64,000 nt of DNA from assembly GCA_030848925.1 (NCBI GenBank), contig JANFFA010000001.1:62001-126000 (forward strand), read 5' to 3'. The position numbers were made by a program, and so were the translations under genes. This document shows, piece by piece, positions 37,479-47,298 of this stretch. The notes beneath the pieces are model-generated. The model did no database searches. It was given only the letters and a program-made list of their open reading frames with translations, and was not told where the DNA came from. How positions within the stretch are numbered: position 1 is the first letter of the stretch; every line of letters begins with the position of its first letter. The DNA comes from Rhodalgimonas zhirmunskyi. GTDB taxonomy: Bacteria > Pseudomonadota > Alphaproteobacteria > Rhodobacterales > Rhodobacteraceae.

Positions 37479-39152
37479 TCAAGCGGTTACGCTCCACTTA
37501 TAGATCTGCGGCAGGTAAGCGATGTGCATGTCGCAGCCTGTGACGTTCTCGTTGTAGTGGCGATAGAGTTTGCGCCAGTAGGGCTGGATCGTGACCGCGT
37601 CGTCGATCAGGATCTGTTGCAGCTTGCCCGCCACTTCGCGGCGCTTGTCGGCATCCGCGATGGCGTTGGCTTCGGCCAGCAGGGCATCGAATTCGGGGTT
37701 GGCATAGCCGAATTCGTTCCATGCTTCGCCCGAGCGATAGGCAAGGCCCCAGATCTGGGTCGCTAGCGGGCGGTGGTTCCAGTTGGTCGAGCTGAACGGG
37801 TATTTCGTCCAGTCGTTCCAGAAGGTGGAACCGGGCAGGATCGTGCGTTTCACCTTGATGCCCGCGTCGCGCAACTGGGCGGCGACGGCATCGGTGGTGT
37901 TCTTGCGCCAGTCATCGTCGATCGAGTGGATTTCGATCTCCATGTCGGTATAGCCGGCCTTGTCCCACAGTTCCTTGGCCTTGGCCGGATCATGGGGAAG
38001 GCGGGTGACCGAGGGGTCATACTCGGGGTGTATCGGACCGGCGTGGCAGTTGTCGGCCACGCTGCCTTGGCTGGAGTAGCCCAGTTCGAGGCAGACCGCG
38101 TTGTCGACCGCCATCGAAATGGCAAGGCGCGCGTCCTTGTTGGCATAGATCTTCTTGCCGTCGACCTCGGCCAGCTGGTTCGGGCGCACCACGATGGTGG
38201 AGCCGGTGGTGACTTCGGATTTGGTCCATCCGAGACCGTCCATGATGTCGATGTAGTCGCCGACGGTTTCATAGAACAGGTCGACTTCTTCGGCCTCGGC
38301 CGCTGCGACCCAAGCCGCCGGATCGGTGCCGTAGTCGATAAACTCGATGGTGTCGGCGTAAAAACCGCCCTCGGGGAAGGCTTCGTCGCCCCACCATGGG
38401 TGATCGGTTTTCACCAGCACGGCCTTGACGCCCACTTCGAGGCTTTCGACCTTCATCGGGCCGGTGCCGACCATGGAGCCGATGTCGGCGTCGGCCGAGA
38501 AGCTTTCATGGGTGATGGCGGCCGGGTAGTCGGCCATGCCGGGGATGATGGTGATGTCGGGGGTCTTGCAGGTGAGCTTGACGGTGTGATCGTCGACCAC
38601 GGTGATCGCGCCTTCGCCGGCCTTGCCGCTTTCGTCGTCGATCAGCGAGGCCATGCGCCCGGCCATCGAGTTGCCTTCGACCGACTTGTCGCACCAGCCT
38701 TCGATGTTGCGGGCCACGTCGGCGGCGGTGAAGTCATCGCCGTTCGACCATTTCACGCCCTTGCGCACCATGAGGGTGTATTCGGTGGCGTCGTCGTTGA
38801 CCTCCCACCCTTCGAGGAGCATGCCGCGGAACGAGCCGTCGTTGTTGTATTCGACAAGGTATTCCAGCGTGCCTGCGCTGAGGTGCGCGATCTGGGTCCA
38901 GTCGAAGGTGCGCGGGTCCTTGAAGGCGCGCACTTCCATTTGCATGCGGATGGTGCCGCCACGGTTGGCGGCATGGCTTGCGGCGCGCGCGGGCGCTTGC
39001 AGGCCCAGAAGGCCATAGGCGGCCCCGGCGCTCACGCCGAGCGCGGTTGTGCGGGTGAGGAATTCGCGGCGGCTGAGTTTGCCCTCCTTGACTTCCCGGG
39101 CATACATATCGGCCGCCGGATGAAGGCGGGTGTCGGTCTTGGTTGGCGTCAT
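37479..39152 (-). CDS. ABC transporter substrate-binding protein, family 5, with Tat signal
   Basis: A 557-aa periplasmic binding protein of the peptide/nickel/opine class (SBP_bac_5). The N-terminus has a twin-arginine export signal, SRREFL, about 26 residues in, then a hydrophobic Ala/Gly core ending in APARA. Family blocks include [23 protein letters not shown] and [13 protein letters not shown] 39152 has AGGGAGA. It is the first gene of the importer operon. The Tat signal connects it functionally with tatABC at 56488. The ligand cannot be told. Confidence 0.92.
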   Translation of the reverse strand: MTPTKTDTRLHPAADMYAREVKEGKLSRREFLTRTTALGVSAGAAYGLLGLQAPARAASHAANRGGTIRMQMEVRAFKDPRTFDWTQIAHLSAGTLEYLVEYNNDGSFRGMLLEGWEVNDDATEYTLMVRKGVKWSNGDDFTAADVARNIEGWCDKSVEGNSMAGRMASLIDDESGKAGEGAITVVDDHTVKLTCKTPDITIIPGMADYPAAITHESFSADADIGSMVGTGPMKVESLEVGVKAVLVKTDHPWWGDEAFPEGGFYADTIEFIDYGTDPAAWVAAAEAEEVDLFYETVGDYIDIMDGLGWTKSEVTTGSTIVVRPNQLAEVDGKKIYANKDARLAISMAVDNAVCLELGYSSQGSVADNCHAGPIHPEYDPSVTRLPHDPAKAKELWDKAGYTDMEIEIHSIDDDWRKNTTDAVAAQLRDAGIKVKRTILPGSTFWNDWTKYPFSSTNWNHRPLATQIWGLAYRSGEAWNEFGYANPEFDALLAEANAIADADKRREVAGKLQQILIDDAVTIQPYWRKLYRHYNENVTGCDMHIAYLPQIYKWSVTA

Positions 39153-39214
39153 CGTGTTCTCCCTGTGACGTCTGGCACCTGAGTGTTTTTGGTGGTGCAT
39201 CTTTTTGATTTTCA

Positions 39215-39306
39215 CGCAGGTTTGGCGTGTGGTTCCCTTTGTCCCTGCCGTGTTGCACGGATGCCGGGCGGGCTTATTGAAGCTATTCGCGCATGTTTGG
39301 CGCGAG
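39215..39306. promoter_or_regulatory. Pair of similar 17-mers upstream of the ABC operon
   Basis: The 329-bp gap between the binding protein (minus, start 39152) and the AraC regulator (minus, end 39482) has two similar sites 75 bp apart: CGCAGGTTTGGCGTGTG at 39215 and CGCATGTTTGGCGCGAG at 39290 (13 of 17 identical). Seventy-five bp is close to seven helical turns. They could be operators for the neighbouring AraC protein. This is weak; nothing else clear was seen in the gap. Confidence 0.3.
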
Positions 39307-39481
39307 CCGTCAACGCACGCTATCGGCATCTCAGTGTCTGTTTGCGACATTGAACAGGCCAGAAAACGACCAAGAGAGCAACCCCTAGCGTTCGTAAACC
39401 TGACGAGGGCACACAGTCCGAGGCCGGTGTGAGCGGCCCGTTTCCGTGGGATTGTTCAGGAAACCGGAGCGTGCCGCGACA

Positions 39482-40318
39482 TCAGGGCGCGGGCTGATCG
39501 GGGGCCGCATTTCGCAGTTGCGTCGGCGATTTGCCGGTGCGCGACTGGATGAAGCGGGTAAACACCTGTGGCGAGGCAAACCCGAGATGGGCGGCGATTT
39601 CGGTGAAGGGCAGCGTGCCGTCCTCGATCATCAGGCGCGCGGCATGCAGCGCGGTTTGCGACAGCATCTCGGTCGGGGTGAGACCGGAGCAGGTTTGCAC
39701 GGCCTCGTTCAGATGGTCCGGGGGGACGTCGAGTTCGGCGGCATAGGCCTGTGCCGCCTTGCCGCTGCGGAAATTGCGCGCGACCAGATCGGAGAACCGC
39801 GCCGAGAGGTGCTGCTCAGGTGTGGGGCCGGTGTTGGCGGGCAGATCAAGGCTCATCCGGCGCAGCCAGACCGAGATCAGCGTGGCATAGGCGCGCGCCG
39901 CCTGGGCGTGGAATTCACCGTAGGCATTGGCGCCGCCGGCGGCGCTGCGCGATTGTTCGCGCCCCATCGCTTCGAGCAGTTGGAACAATTCGTTCTGTTT
40001 CTGGGCGTCGCGCACGCGCAGGTGGCGCGGCGCGCCGGGCAGGGGAATGTCGCAGCCGCCCGGGATCACCAGCGCGATGCCGAAGCCCTGCGGGCCGGGA
40101 TCGATGGAAAACAGCGTGCCCGCCGGGATGAACAGCGCGTTGTGCACGGTCAGCCCCTGGCGCAGGCCGCGCAACGTGGCGAGGCCCTGGCCCTTGGTGA
40201 GCCAGATCACCAGATGGTCTTCGCGCGCATGATGCAGGCCCAGCCGCCATGCGCCGCCTGCCATCAGGCGGGCCAGCGGATGGGTTTCGGGCGTTTGGCT
40301 GTGCATGTCGCGGGGCAT
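39482..40318 (-). CDS. AraC-family transcriptional regulator
   Basis: A 278-aa regulator. The N-terminal half is a cupin-like sensor region (HNALFIPAGTLFSIDPG); the C-terminal 100 residues form two helix-turn-helix motifs, the second with LPFTEIAAHLGFASPQVFTRFIQSRTGKSP, the AraC signature. It lies just upstream in transcription order of the ABC importer operon and may control it. ATG 40306 is an alternative start; neither has a clear ribosome-binding site. Confidence 0.88.
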   Translation of the reverse strand: MPRDMHSQTPETHPLARLMAGGAWRLGLHHAREDHLVIWLTKGQGLATLRGLRQGLTVHNALFIPAGTLFSIDPGPQGFGIALVIPGGCDIPLPGAPRHLRVRDAQKQNELFQLLEAMGREQSRSAAGGANAYGEFHAQAARAYATLISVWLRRMSLDLPANTGPTPEQHLSARFSDLVARNFRSGKAAQAYAAELDVPPDHLNEAVQTCSGLTPTEMLSQTALHAARLMIEDGTLPFTEIAAHLGFASPQVFTRFIQSRTGKSPTQLRNAAPDQPAP

Positions 40319-40420
40319 ATCGGCCGATCTGAATTGGAGAAGGCGTCCGCGGCCTGAGTGTGCCGGGGAGCGGAGCTTTCGTTATAGCGCGTCAAAGGGG
40401 CTGCGGAAGCGGGCGGATTT

Positions 40421-41305
40421 TCAGCCAGCGGGAATTTGCCGCCAACCGTGGGTTGAGCCGTCGCTTGGGGCGCTCATGCGGGCGCGGAACCAGCTGCGCT
40501 GACGCTTGGCATATTGGCGTGTGGCGATGATCGCGCGGGTGCGCGCCGTGCTGAGCGGGATTTCGCCAGTCACATGAGCGATCAGCTCGGCGGCACCGAT
40601 GGCCTTGGATGAGGGCGCGGCGGGATCCCAGTGCGGGGCGTTGGCGCGGGCCTCGTCAAGGGCGCCTTGCGCCAGCATCTGGTCGAACCGGGCCTCGATC
40701 CGGGGGGTGAGCCACTCTTTCGGGGCGTCGAAGACGAGCGCGGTCGCGTCTGCGAGTGGCAGGAGCGGCGGTGGGGTGTCGTCTTGCCAGAGGTGCAGGG
40801 GTTTGCCGGTGGCGCGCTCGACCTCCCACGCGCGCTGCACGCGCATGGGGTTGAGTTGGTCGATGCGGGCGGCGGTGCCGGGGGCGATCTGTGCCAGCAT
40901 CTCTTCGCGGGTGAGGGTGCTGCTGTCTTGGCGCACTTCGGGCGGGATGGGCGGGATTTCGGCCAGCCCTTCGGTGAGGGCACTGAAATAAAGGCCGGTG
41001 CCGCCGGTGATGATGGGCCGGGTGGAGGTGAGCAGCGGCGCCACTTCGCGCAGCCAGTGGCCGACGGAGTAGGCCTGATCTCCGGGCACATGGCCATAGA
41101 GCGCATGGGGGGCGCGCGCCTCGTCCGCGGCGGAGGGCCGCGCGGTGAGCACGCGCCAGTTGGCGAAGACTTGCAGCGCGTCGGCATTGACGATGGTGCC
41201 GCCCTGCGCCTCGGCGATCATGAGCGCGAGGGCAGATTTCCCGCAGGCCGTGGGACCGGCGATGAGCACCGGTTTTTGCGGGTCGATGTCGTCAAGGAGC
41301 GTCAT
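40421..41305 (-). CDS. miaA: tRNA dimethylallyltransferase
   Basis: Adds the dimethylallyl group to A37 of tRNAs reading UNN codons. The 294-aa protein has the P-loop [12 protein letters not shown], the substrate block [19 protein letters not shown] (a divergent form of the usual DSxQVY segment, as I recall from related genomes) and [10 protein letters not shown]. The start was moved to ATG 41305 (MTLLDDID); the longer frame runs into the palindromic spacer. It is divergent from pyrH. Confidence 0.93.
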   Translation of the reverse strand: MTLLDDIDPQKPVLIAGPTACGKSALALMIAEAQGGTIVNADALQVFANWRVLTARPSAADEARAPHALYGHVPGDQAYSVGHWLREVAPLLTSTRPIITGGTGLYFSALTEGLAEIPPIPPEVRQDSSTLTREEMLAQIAPGTAARIDQLNPMRVQRAWEVERATGKPLHLWQDDTPPPLLPLADATALVFDAPKEWLTPRIEARFDQMLAQGALDEARANAPHWDPAAPSSKAIGAAELIAHVTGEIPLSTARTRAIIATRQYAKRQRSWFRARMSAPSDGSTHGWRQIPAG

Positions 41306-41357
41306 GGCGGGGGGGTAGCGCGGATGGGGGGCGCAGGGAAGAGAGAATTGGGGCGCG

Positions 41358-41477
41358 CGAATTCCTGCGAGGAATTCGTTCAAAAATCTTGCGAAGATTT
41401 TTGGGGCGCTTTGGGGGGCGGCTGGGCGCTGTCGAATTCTTCGAAAGAATTCGGGTAAAAATCCTCGTAGGATTTTT
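41358..41477. repeat. Tandem pair of double palindromes, 75-bp period
   Basis: Two units, starting at 41358 and 41433, each with two 21-nt hairpins separated by 3 nt. Unit 1: arms CGAATTCCT around GCG (41358-41378) and AAAAATCTT around GCG (41382-41402). Unit 2: arms CGAATTCTT around CGA (41433-41453) and AAAAATCCT around CGT (41457-41477). Arms are 9 bp and perfect in all four. Differences between units are compensated on both sides of each stem. G-rich spacers follow each unit. The array lies in the miaA/pyrH divergent gap. Confidence 0.9.
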
Positions 41478-41502
41478 GCGGCGCTCTGGGGGCGGGAGGC
41501 GA

Positions 41503-41531
41503 TTGACGCCGGACCCCGGGGACTGCATCTT
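41503..41531 (+). promoter_or_regulatory. Candidate sigma70-type promoter of pyrH
   Basis: TTGACG (41503-41508), 17-nt spacer, CATCTT (41526-41531), 50 nt before pyrH and directly after the palindrome array. The -10 match is weak (three of six). Confidence 0.4.
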
Positions 41532-41580
41532 GCGCGCGGTGCTTGCCACCCTTGACCTGCCCCCTTGAAAGGATGCCCCG

Positions 41581-42309
41581 ATGAGTTCCGACGCCGCCCA
41601 GACCAAGTTCAAGCGTGTGATGCTGAAAATCTCTGGCGAGGCGCTGATGGGCGACCAGGGATTTGGTCTGCATCCGCCCACGGTGCAACGAATCGCCAAT
41701 GAGGTGAAATCGGTGCATGAGCTTGGTGTCGAGATCTGCATGGTGATCGGTGGCGGCAATATCTTTCGCGGGTTGCAAGGCAGCGCGCAGGGGATGGAGC
41801 GCACCACTGCCGATTACATGGGGATGCTGGCCACGGTGATGAACGCGCTGGCGATGCAGAGCGCGCTTGAGGGGCTTGGCGTGTTCACCCGGGTGATCAG
41901 CGCGATCCCGATGGACCAGATCTGTGAGCCCTACATTCGCCGCCGCGCCGTGCGTCACCTTGAAAAGAAGCGGGTCTGCATTTTTGCCGCGGGCACCGGC
42001 AACCCTTATTTCACCACCGACACCGCCGCGACGCTGCGCGCCAGCGAGATGGCCTGTGAAGCGATCTTCAAGGGCACCAAGGTGGACGGGGTTTACGACA
42101 AGGACCCGGTGACCAACGCGGATGCGGTGCGGTTCGAGACGATCAGCTTCGATGATGTGCTGGCCAAGCACCTGAAGGTGATGGATGCGAGCGCGATCGC
42201 GCTGGCGCGGGACAACAACCTGCCGATCATCGTGTTTTCGCTGGATGAGCCGGGTGGGTTCCGTGGCATCCTTGCGGGCAAGGGAACTTATACCAAGGTC
42301 GTTAGCTAA
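41581..42309 (+). CDS. pyrH: UMP kinase
   Basis: Phosphorylates UMP to UDP in pyrimidine nucleotide synthesis. The 242-aa amino-acid-kinase-fold protein shows [12 protein letters not shown] at the N-terminus, [10 protein letters not shown], and [16 protein letters not shown] with the C-terminal [16 protein letters not shown] site precedes ATG 41581. First gene of pyrH-frr-uppS-cdsA-dxr-rseP; the usual rpsB-tsf are not upstream here, where miaA diverges instead. Confidence 0.97.
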   Translation: MSSDAAQTKFKRVMLKISGEALMGDQGFGLHPPTVQRIANEVKSVHELGVEICMVIGGGNIFRGLQGSAQGMERTTADYMGMLATVMNALAMQSALEGLGVFTRVISAIPMDQICEPYIRRRAVRHLEKKRVCIFAAGTGNPYFTTDTAATLRASEMACEAIFKGTKVDGVYDKDPVTNADAVRFETISFDDVLAKHLKVMDASAIALARDNNLPIIVFSLDEPGGFRGILAGKGTYTKVVS

Positions 42310-42419
42310 GACGGTTCCCACTCTGCGCGGCACCCGCATGCTCTATACAAATCCGGGGGCGGCGTATATCAGAAGGCAACCCGCGACTGAGCGAGACGGA
42401 ATAGAGGAGAGACGGGCAG

Positions 42420-42989
42420 ATGGCCAACGAAGACTTCATGCTGGACACTGACGATCTGGAACGCCGGATGCAGGGGGCGATGGGCGCGCTGCGCACGGAA
42501 TTCGCCTCGCTGCGCACCGGGCGCGCCAGTGCATCGATGTTGGAGCCGATCATGGTGGATGCCTATGGTTCGACCACCCCGATCAACCAGGTGGGCACGG
42601 TGAACGTGCCCGAACCGCGGATGGTGACGATCAACGTCTGGGACAAATCGCTGGTGCAGGCGGTTGAAAAGGCGATCATGAATTCGGGTCTCGGGATCAA
42701 CCCGCAGACTAACGGCACGATCGTGATGCTGCCGATCCCCGAGCTGAACGAAGAGCGCCGCCGCGATTTGACCCGCGTTGCCGCGCAATATGCCGAACAT
42801 GCCCGCGTGGCCGTGCGCAACGTGCGTCGCGACGGCATGGACCAGATCAAGAAGGCCAAGGCCGACTCGCAAATCGGTGAGGATGACCAGAAATTCTGGG
42901 AGACCGAGGTGCAGGAGATGACCGACAAGTTCATCAAGGCCGTCGATGATGCGCTGGAAAACAAGCAAGAAGAGATCATGCAGGTCTGA
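42420..42989 (+). CDS. frr: Ribosome recycling factor
   Basis: Splits post-termination ribosomes together with EF-G. The 189-aa length and the blocks [20 protein letters not shown] and [27 protein letters not shown] are standard. It follows pyrH by 110 bp, a gap with TATACA near 42345 that might be a -10 element without a good -35. Confidence 0.97.
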   Translation: MANEDFMLDTDDLERRMQGAMGALRTEFASLRTGRASASMLEPIMVDAYGSTTPINQVGTVNVPEPRMVTINVWDKSLVQAVEKAIMNSGLGINPQTNGTIVMLPIPELNEERRRDLTRVAAQYAEHARVAVRNVRRDGMDQIKKAKADSQIGEDDQKFWETEVQEMTDKFIKAVDDALENKQEEIMQV

Positions 42990-43051
42990 GCCTCAGTCGG
43001 AGAGACGGTCGAGGGCGACAGTCTGAAAAGACGGGCGAGGGGAGCGGGCGA

Positions 43052-43789
43052 ATGGCCAAGACGAGCGACAGTTCCGGGACGGAACAGCGCGGCCCGCGCC
43101 ACGTTGCGATCATCATGGATGGCAATGGCCGCTGGGCCACGCAGCGCGGGCGCCCGCGCCTGTTTGGCCATCACGCCGGCGCCAAGCGGGTGCGCGAGAT
43201 CGTTGAGGCCTGTCCCGATCTGGGGGTCAAATACCTGACCATTTTCGCCTTTTCGACCGAGAACTGGAAGCGCACACAGGTTGAAGTGGCCGGGCTGATG
43301 AGCCTGTTTCGCCGCTACATCACCAAGGAGGCGCGCGCGCTCAAGGAAGAGGGCGTGAGGGTGCGCTTCATCGGCGACCGGGTGAAGCTGGACGCCAAGC
43401 TGATCAAGTTGATGGACGATCTGGAAGAGCTGACCTCGGAAAACGACCGGGTGCACCTGACCATCGCGTTGAATTACGGCGGGCGCGATGAGGTGGCCCG
43501 CGCCACCAAGCGGCTGGCACAGGATGTGGCAGCGGGACGGCTCGATCCCGAAAGCGTAGATGAAGAAACCCTGCCAAGGTATTTGGATACTTTCGTTTTA
43601 CCCGATCCGGACCTTGTGATCCGGACCAGTGGAGAGGCGCGGATTTCCAACTTCCTGCTGTGGCAGTCGGCCTATGCGGAATACGAGTTCATCGATACGT
43701 TGTGGCCGGATTTCACCGAAAAGGTCTTTGCCGGGCTGATCGGCAATTACGGCGCGCGGGATCGGCGCTTTGGCGGGGTGAAGACATGA
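43052..43789 (+). CDS. uppS: Undecaprenyl diphosphate synthase
   Basis: cis-Prenyltransferase that makes the C55 lipid carrier for peptidoglycan and glycan export. The 245-aa protein has the signature HVAIIMDGNGRWA with catalytic Asp, then FGHHAGAKRVREIVEAC, FSTENW and DLVIRTSGEARISNFLLWQ. Its stop overlaps the cdsA start (ATGA). Confidence 0.97.
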   Translation: MAKTSDSSGTEQRGPRHVAIIMDGNGRWATQRGRPRLFGHHAGAKRVREIVEACPDLGVKYLTIFAFSTENWKRTQVEVAGLMSLFRRYITKEARALKEEGVRVRFIGDRVKLDAKLIKLMDDLEELTSENDRVHLTIALNYGGRDEVARATKRLAQDVAAGRLDPESVDEETLPRYLDTFVLPDPDLVIRTSGEARISNFLLWQSAYAEYEFIDTLWPDFTEKVFAGLIGNYGARDRRFGGVKT

Positions 43790-44577
43790 GTGACGGCAAG
43801 TGGGGCGATCTGGGGCCGCGCGCGGGTTCGGCGGTGGTGATGATCGCCGTGGGGGCGGTTGCGCTGTGGCTTGGCGGGATCGCGTTCGCGCTTTTGGCGA
43901 CGCTGATCGTGGTGCTGATGATCTGGGAACTGGTGCGGATGGTGCGCCCGCGCCACGAGGTCGCCGCCCGCCAAGAGGCCGGCATCGTCGCCGTGCTGTT
44001 TCCGCTGGCCATTCTTTATCCGTCCTTCGCCGTTTTCCTGCTGCTGATTGCGGCGGGCGTTCTGGCCGGGCGGACGGGCACGCACATGGGGCTTGTCGCG
44101 CTTTACACCGGCGGGATTTTTCTGGCTGGGCTGGGGCTTGTGCAAATTCGGCTGGATCATGGGATGGGCATGGCGCTGTGGCTTGTAGGGTTGGTGGTGA
44201 TCACCGACGTGGCGGGATATTTCGCGGGCCGCATCCTTGGCGGGCCGAAGTTCTGGCCCAAGGTCAGCCCCAAGAAGACATGGTCGGGCACGGTGGCGGG
44301 CTGGATCGGGGCGGTGATCCTGAGCCTGATCGTGGCGATCTGGGTCTATGATTGGCCGATGGCCTGGGTGATCTGGACGGTTCCGGGGGCGGTGGCGCTG
44401 TCGCTTGCCTCGCAGATGGGCGACATCGCGGAAAGCGCGATCAAGCGCAAGATGAAGGTCAAGGACAGTTCCAACCTGATCCCCGGTCATGGCGGTGTGA
44501 TGGACCGGTTCGACGGCATGATGGGGGCCGGGCTGGCGCTGATGCTGGGGCTGCTCGTGGTGCATATGGCCGCATGA
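43786..44577 (+). CDS. cdsA: Phosphatidate cytidylyltransferase
   Basis: Makes CDP-diacylglycerol for phospholipid synthesis in the inner membrane. The 263-aa protein has about eight hydrophobic helices and the CDS signature near the end (SAIKRKMKVKDSSNLIPGHG then GVMDRFDGMM). ATG 43786 overlaps the uppS stop by 4 nt; its own stop overlaps dxr by 4 nt. The longer open frame upstream is spurious. Confidence 0.95.
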   Translation: MSDGKWGDLGPRAGSAVVMIAVGAVALWLGGIAFALLATLIVVLMIWELVRMVRPRHEVAARQEAGIVAVLFPLAILYPSFAVFLLLIAAGVLAGRTGTHMGLVALYTGGIFLAGLGLVQIRLDHGMGMALWLVGLVVITDVAGYFAGRILGGPKFWPKVSPKKTWSGTVAGWIGAVILSLIVAIWVYDWPMAWVIWTVPGAVALSLASQMGDIAESAIKRKMKVKDSSNLIPGHGGVMDRFDGMMGAGLALMLGLLVVHMAA

Positions 44578-45740
44578 GAAAGGTTTCGATTTTCGGCGCG
44601 ACAGGCTCGATCGGGCAATCGACGATCGACCTGATCGGGCGTGATCCGGATGGGTTCGACGTGGTTGCGCTGACCGGTGGGCAGAACATCGCGCAACTGG
44701 CGGCGGATGCGGTGCGGCTGCGCGCCGACATCGCGGTGACGGCGGACGCCGCGCTGTTGGGCGCGTTGCAAGAGGCGCTGGCCGGGACGGGGATCGAAGC
44801 GGCAGCGGGCGAAGAGGCCTTGCAAGAGGCCGCGGCGCGGCCCGCAGATTGGGTGATGAGCGCGATCGTGGGCGCGGCCGGGTTGAAGCCGGGGCTGCGC
44901 GCGCTGGAGCAAGGCGCGACGCTGGCGCTGGCCAACAAGGAATCGCTTGTCACTGCGGGGCCGCTGTTGATGCGGACCGCCGCACAGCATGGCGCGCGGG
45001 TGTTGCCGGTGGACAGCGAGCATTCGGCGGTGTTTCAGGCGCTGGTGGGCGAAGAGACCGACGCCGTCGAGCGGGTGATCATCACCGCATCGGGCGGAGC
45101 GTTTCGCGACTGGCCGCTGGAGAAGCTGGCCAGCGCGACGGTGGAACAGGCCAGCACGCATCCCAATTGGGACATGGGTCAGAGGATTACCATCGACAGC
45201 GCGTCTATGTTCAACAAAGCGCTGGAAGTCATTGAGACGAAGGAATATTTCGGCTTCACTCCGGATCAGATCGAGGTGCTGGTGCATCCGCAATCTCTGG
45301 TCCATGCGCTGGTGGGGTTTCGCGATGGGGCGCTGATGGCGCATCTGGGCGTGTCGGACATGCGCCATGCCATCGGCTATGCGCTGAACTGGCCCGAGCG
45401 GGCCGAGTTGCCGGTGGCGCGGCTGGATCTGGCGCAGGTGGGCAATCTTGAGTTTCGCGCGCCCGATCACGCGCGCTATCCGGCGCTTCGGCTGGCGTGG
45501 GAGGTGATGGACACCGGCGGATTGATGGGGGCGGTGTTCAACGCTGCCAAGGAAGAGGCGCTTGACGGGTTCATCGACGGAAAGATCGGATTTACCGAAA
45601 TGACCGGTCTGGTCGAGCAGGTGATGGGCCGCTGCGGGGCCGAGAAAGGCCTTGTTGATGCCGCAATGACCCTTGATAACATCACCGCCGCTGACCACAT
45701 GGCGCGTATCCGCGCGCGTCAGGCGATCGCGGCGAAATAG
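44574..45740 (+). CDS. dxr: 1-deoxy-D-xylulose 5-phosphate reductoisomerase
   Basis: Second step of the MEP isoprenoid pathway, NADPH-dependent. The 388-aa protein begins MRKVSIFGATGSIGQSTIDL (Rossmann loop) and shows ANKESLVTAG, LPVDSEHSAVFQ and the NWDMGQRITIDSASMFNKALEVIE metal/substrate region. Start fixed by the ATGA overlap with cdsA. It supplies precursors that UppS (43052) uses. Confidence 0.97.
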   Translation: MRKVSIFGATGSIGQSTIDLIGRDPDGFDVVALTGGQNIAQLAADAVRLRADIAVTADAALLGALQEALAGTGIEAAAGEEALQEAAARPADWVMSAIVGAAGLKPGLRALEQGATLALANKESLVTAGPLLMRTAAQHGARVLPVDSEHSAVFQALVGEETDAVERVIITASGGAFRDWPLEKLASATVEQASTHPNWDMGQRITIDSASMFNKALEVIETKEYFGFTPDQIEVLVHPQSLVHALVGFRDGALMAHLGVSDMRHAIGYALNWPERAELPVARLDLAQVGNLEFRAPDHARYPALRLAWEVMDTGGLMGAVFNAAKEEALDGFIDGKIGFTEMTGLVEQVMGRCGAEKGLVDAAMTLDNITAADHMARIRARQAIAAK

Positions 45741-45829
45741 GTCGAGAGCAGATCGGCCGGCGCAAAAGCGCGCTGAGAAACGAGACTAAGAAACGACACA
45801 AAAAACGACCGGAAAAGGCAGGACAGGTT

Positions 45830-47194
45830 TTGGATATCACGCAGTTTCTTCCCACGCCCGAAAATTTCGTGCTCTACCTCGTCACCTTCGTGATCGCGCT
45901 GTCGATCATCGTGGCGGTGCATGAATATGGCCATTACATCGTTGGCCGCTGGTGCGGGATCAAGGCGGACGTGTTCAGCATCGGATTTGGTCCGGTGCTG
46001 TGGAGCCGGGTCGACAAGCGCGGCACCAAGTGGCAGTTCGCCGCGCTTCCGTTCGGTGGATACGTCAAGTTTTACGGCGATGCCAATGCCGCCAGCGCCA
46101 AGGATGGTGAGGCGATGCAGACGGTGCCGGAAGACCAGTTGCGCCACACCATGCACGGCGCGCCGCTTTGGGCGCGCACGCTGACCGTGGCGGCCGGGCC
46201 GGTGTTCAACTTTATCCTGTCGATCATCGTGTTCGCGGGGTTGTTTTTCTATGAGGGCAAGGCGTCGGACCCGCTGACCGTGGCCGATTTGAACCCGCTG
46301 CCGCAGGGCACCTATGCGATAGAGCCGGGGGATGCGATCCTGCGCATCGGTGGGCTGGATGTGCCGTCGCTGGATGATGGCGCGGGGTTTACTGCGTTTC
46401 GTGAAAACCTGCCCGAAGAGCCGGACCTGACCTATGAAGTGCGTCGCGATGGGGCCGAGATCGAGGTCAACGGCCCTTACCCGTGGCCGCCGCTGGTGAG
46501 CCGCGTGGCGCCGAAATCAGCGGCCTTCGATATCGGGCTGGAGCAGGGCGATGTGATTACTGCGGTCGATGGTGCGCCGATCTTTGCCTTCGATCAGCTC
46601 AAGCGTTTGGTCGAAGGGGGCGAGGGCAAGCCCTTGTTGCTGACCGTCTGGCGCCCCGGTGACGAGGGGGGCGAGGCCGAGACCCTGACCTTTACCCTTG
46701 TGCCCAAGCGCACCGATGAGCCGCAGGCCGATGGAGGGTTCAAGACCAACTGGCGTATCGGCGTGGCCTCGGGGATGTTCTTTGAAGCGACAACCGAGCC
46801 GATTGGCGCGGGTGAGGCGCTGAACGGGGCGGTGCAGGCGACGTGGCGCACGATCACCACCTCGCTTTCGGGGCTGTGGCATCTGGTGACCGGGGCGATC
46901 GGGTCGTGCAACATGTCGGGCCCAATCGGCATTGCCGAGGTGTCGGGCGCGGCCGCGTCGCAGGGGATCAGCGATTTCATCCTGTTCATTGCCGGGCTGA
47001 GCACCGCCGTGGGCCTGTTGAACCTGTTCCCGATCCCGGTTCTGGATGGCGGGCACCTTGTGTTTTACGCCTATGAGGCGGTGACCGGCAAACCGCCGAG
47101 TGACAAGGCGTTGAACATCCTGATGGCGCTGGGTCTGGCGATCCTGCTTTCGGTGATGCTGTTCGCGCTGAGCAACGATGTGTTCTGCCCGTAA
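45830..47194 (+). CDS. rseP: RIP metalloprotease (site-2 protease)
   Basis: Membrane-embedded zinc protease that cleaves transmembrane segments in envelope stress and signal-peptide clearance. The 454-aa protein has HEYGH in the first helix, a PDZ domain around residues 225-285 (AFDIGLEQGDVITAVDGAPIF) and the C-terminal zinc motif NLFPIPVLDGGH. Start is TTG 45830 behind AGGACAGG. It ends at a strong terminator; bamA, which usually follows, is not here. Confidence 0.93.
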   Translation: MDITQFLPTPENFVLYLVTFVIALSIIVAVHEYGHYIVGRWCGIKADVFSIGFGPVLWSRVDKRGTKWQFAALPFGGYVKFYGDANAASAKDGEAMQTVPEDQLRHTMHGAPLWARTLTVAAGPVFNFILSIIVFAGLFFYEGKASDPLTVADLNPLPQGTYAIEPGDAILRIGGLDVPSLDDGAGFTAFRENLPEEPDLTYEVRRDGAEIEVNGPYPWPPLVSRVAPKSAAFDIGLEQGDVITAVDGAPIFAFDQLKRLVEGGEGKPLLLTVWRPGDEGGEAETLTFTLVPKRTDEPQADGGFKTNWRIGVASGMFFEATTEPIGAGEALNGAVQATWRTITTSLSGLWHLVTGAIGSCNMSGPIGIAEVSGAAASQGISDFILFIAGLSTAVGLLNLFPIPVLDGGHLVFYAYEAVTGKPPSDKALNILMALGLAILLSVMLFALSNDVFCP

Positions 47195-47216
47195 GGGGCG
47201 GACTGCCGCGTAAAGA

Positions 47217-47256
47217 AAAACCGCCCCCTGTGTGATGCAGGGGGCGGTTTTGTTTT
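47217..47256 (+). terminator. Rho-independent terminator of rseP
   Basis: Ten-bp stem CCGCCCCCTG (47221-47230) / CAGGGGGCGG (47238-47247), extended by A/T pairs, loop TGTGATG, then TTTTGTTTTG. It closes the pyrH-rseP cluster and faces the convergent TPM gene. Confidence 0.92.
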
Positions 47257-47298
47257 GTGCAGTGTCCTTGGCGTGGCGGGGTCAGAGGCGTGGCGGGT

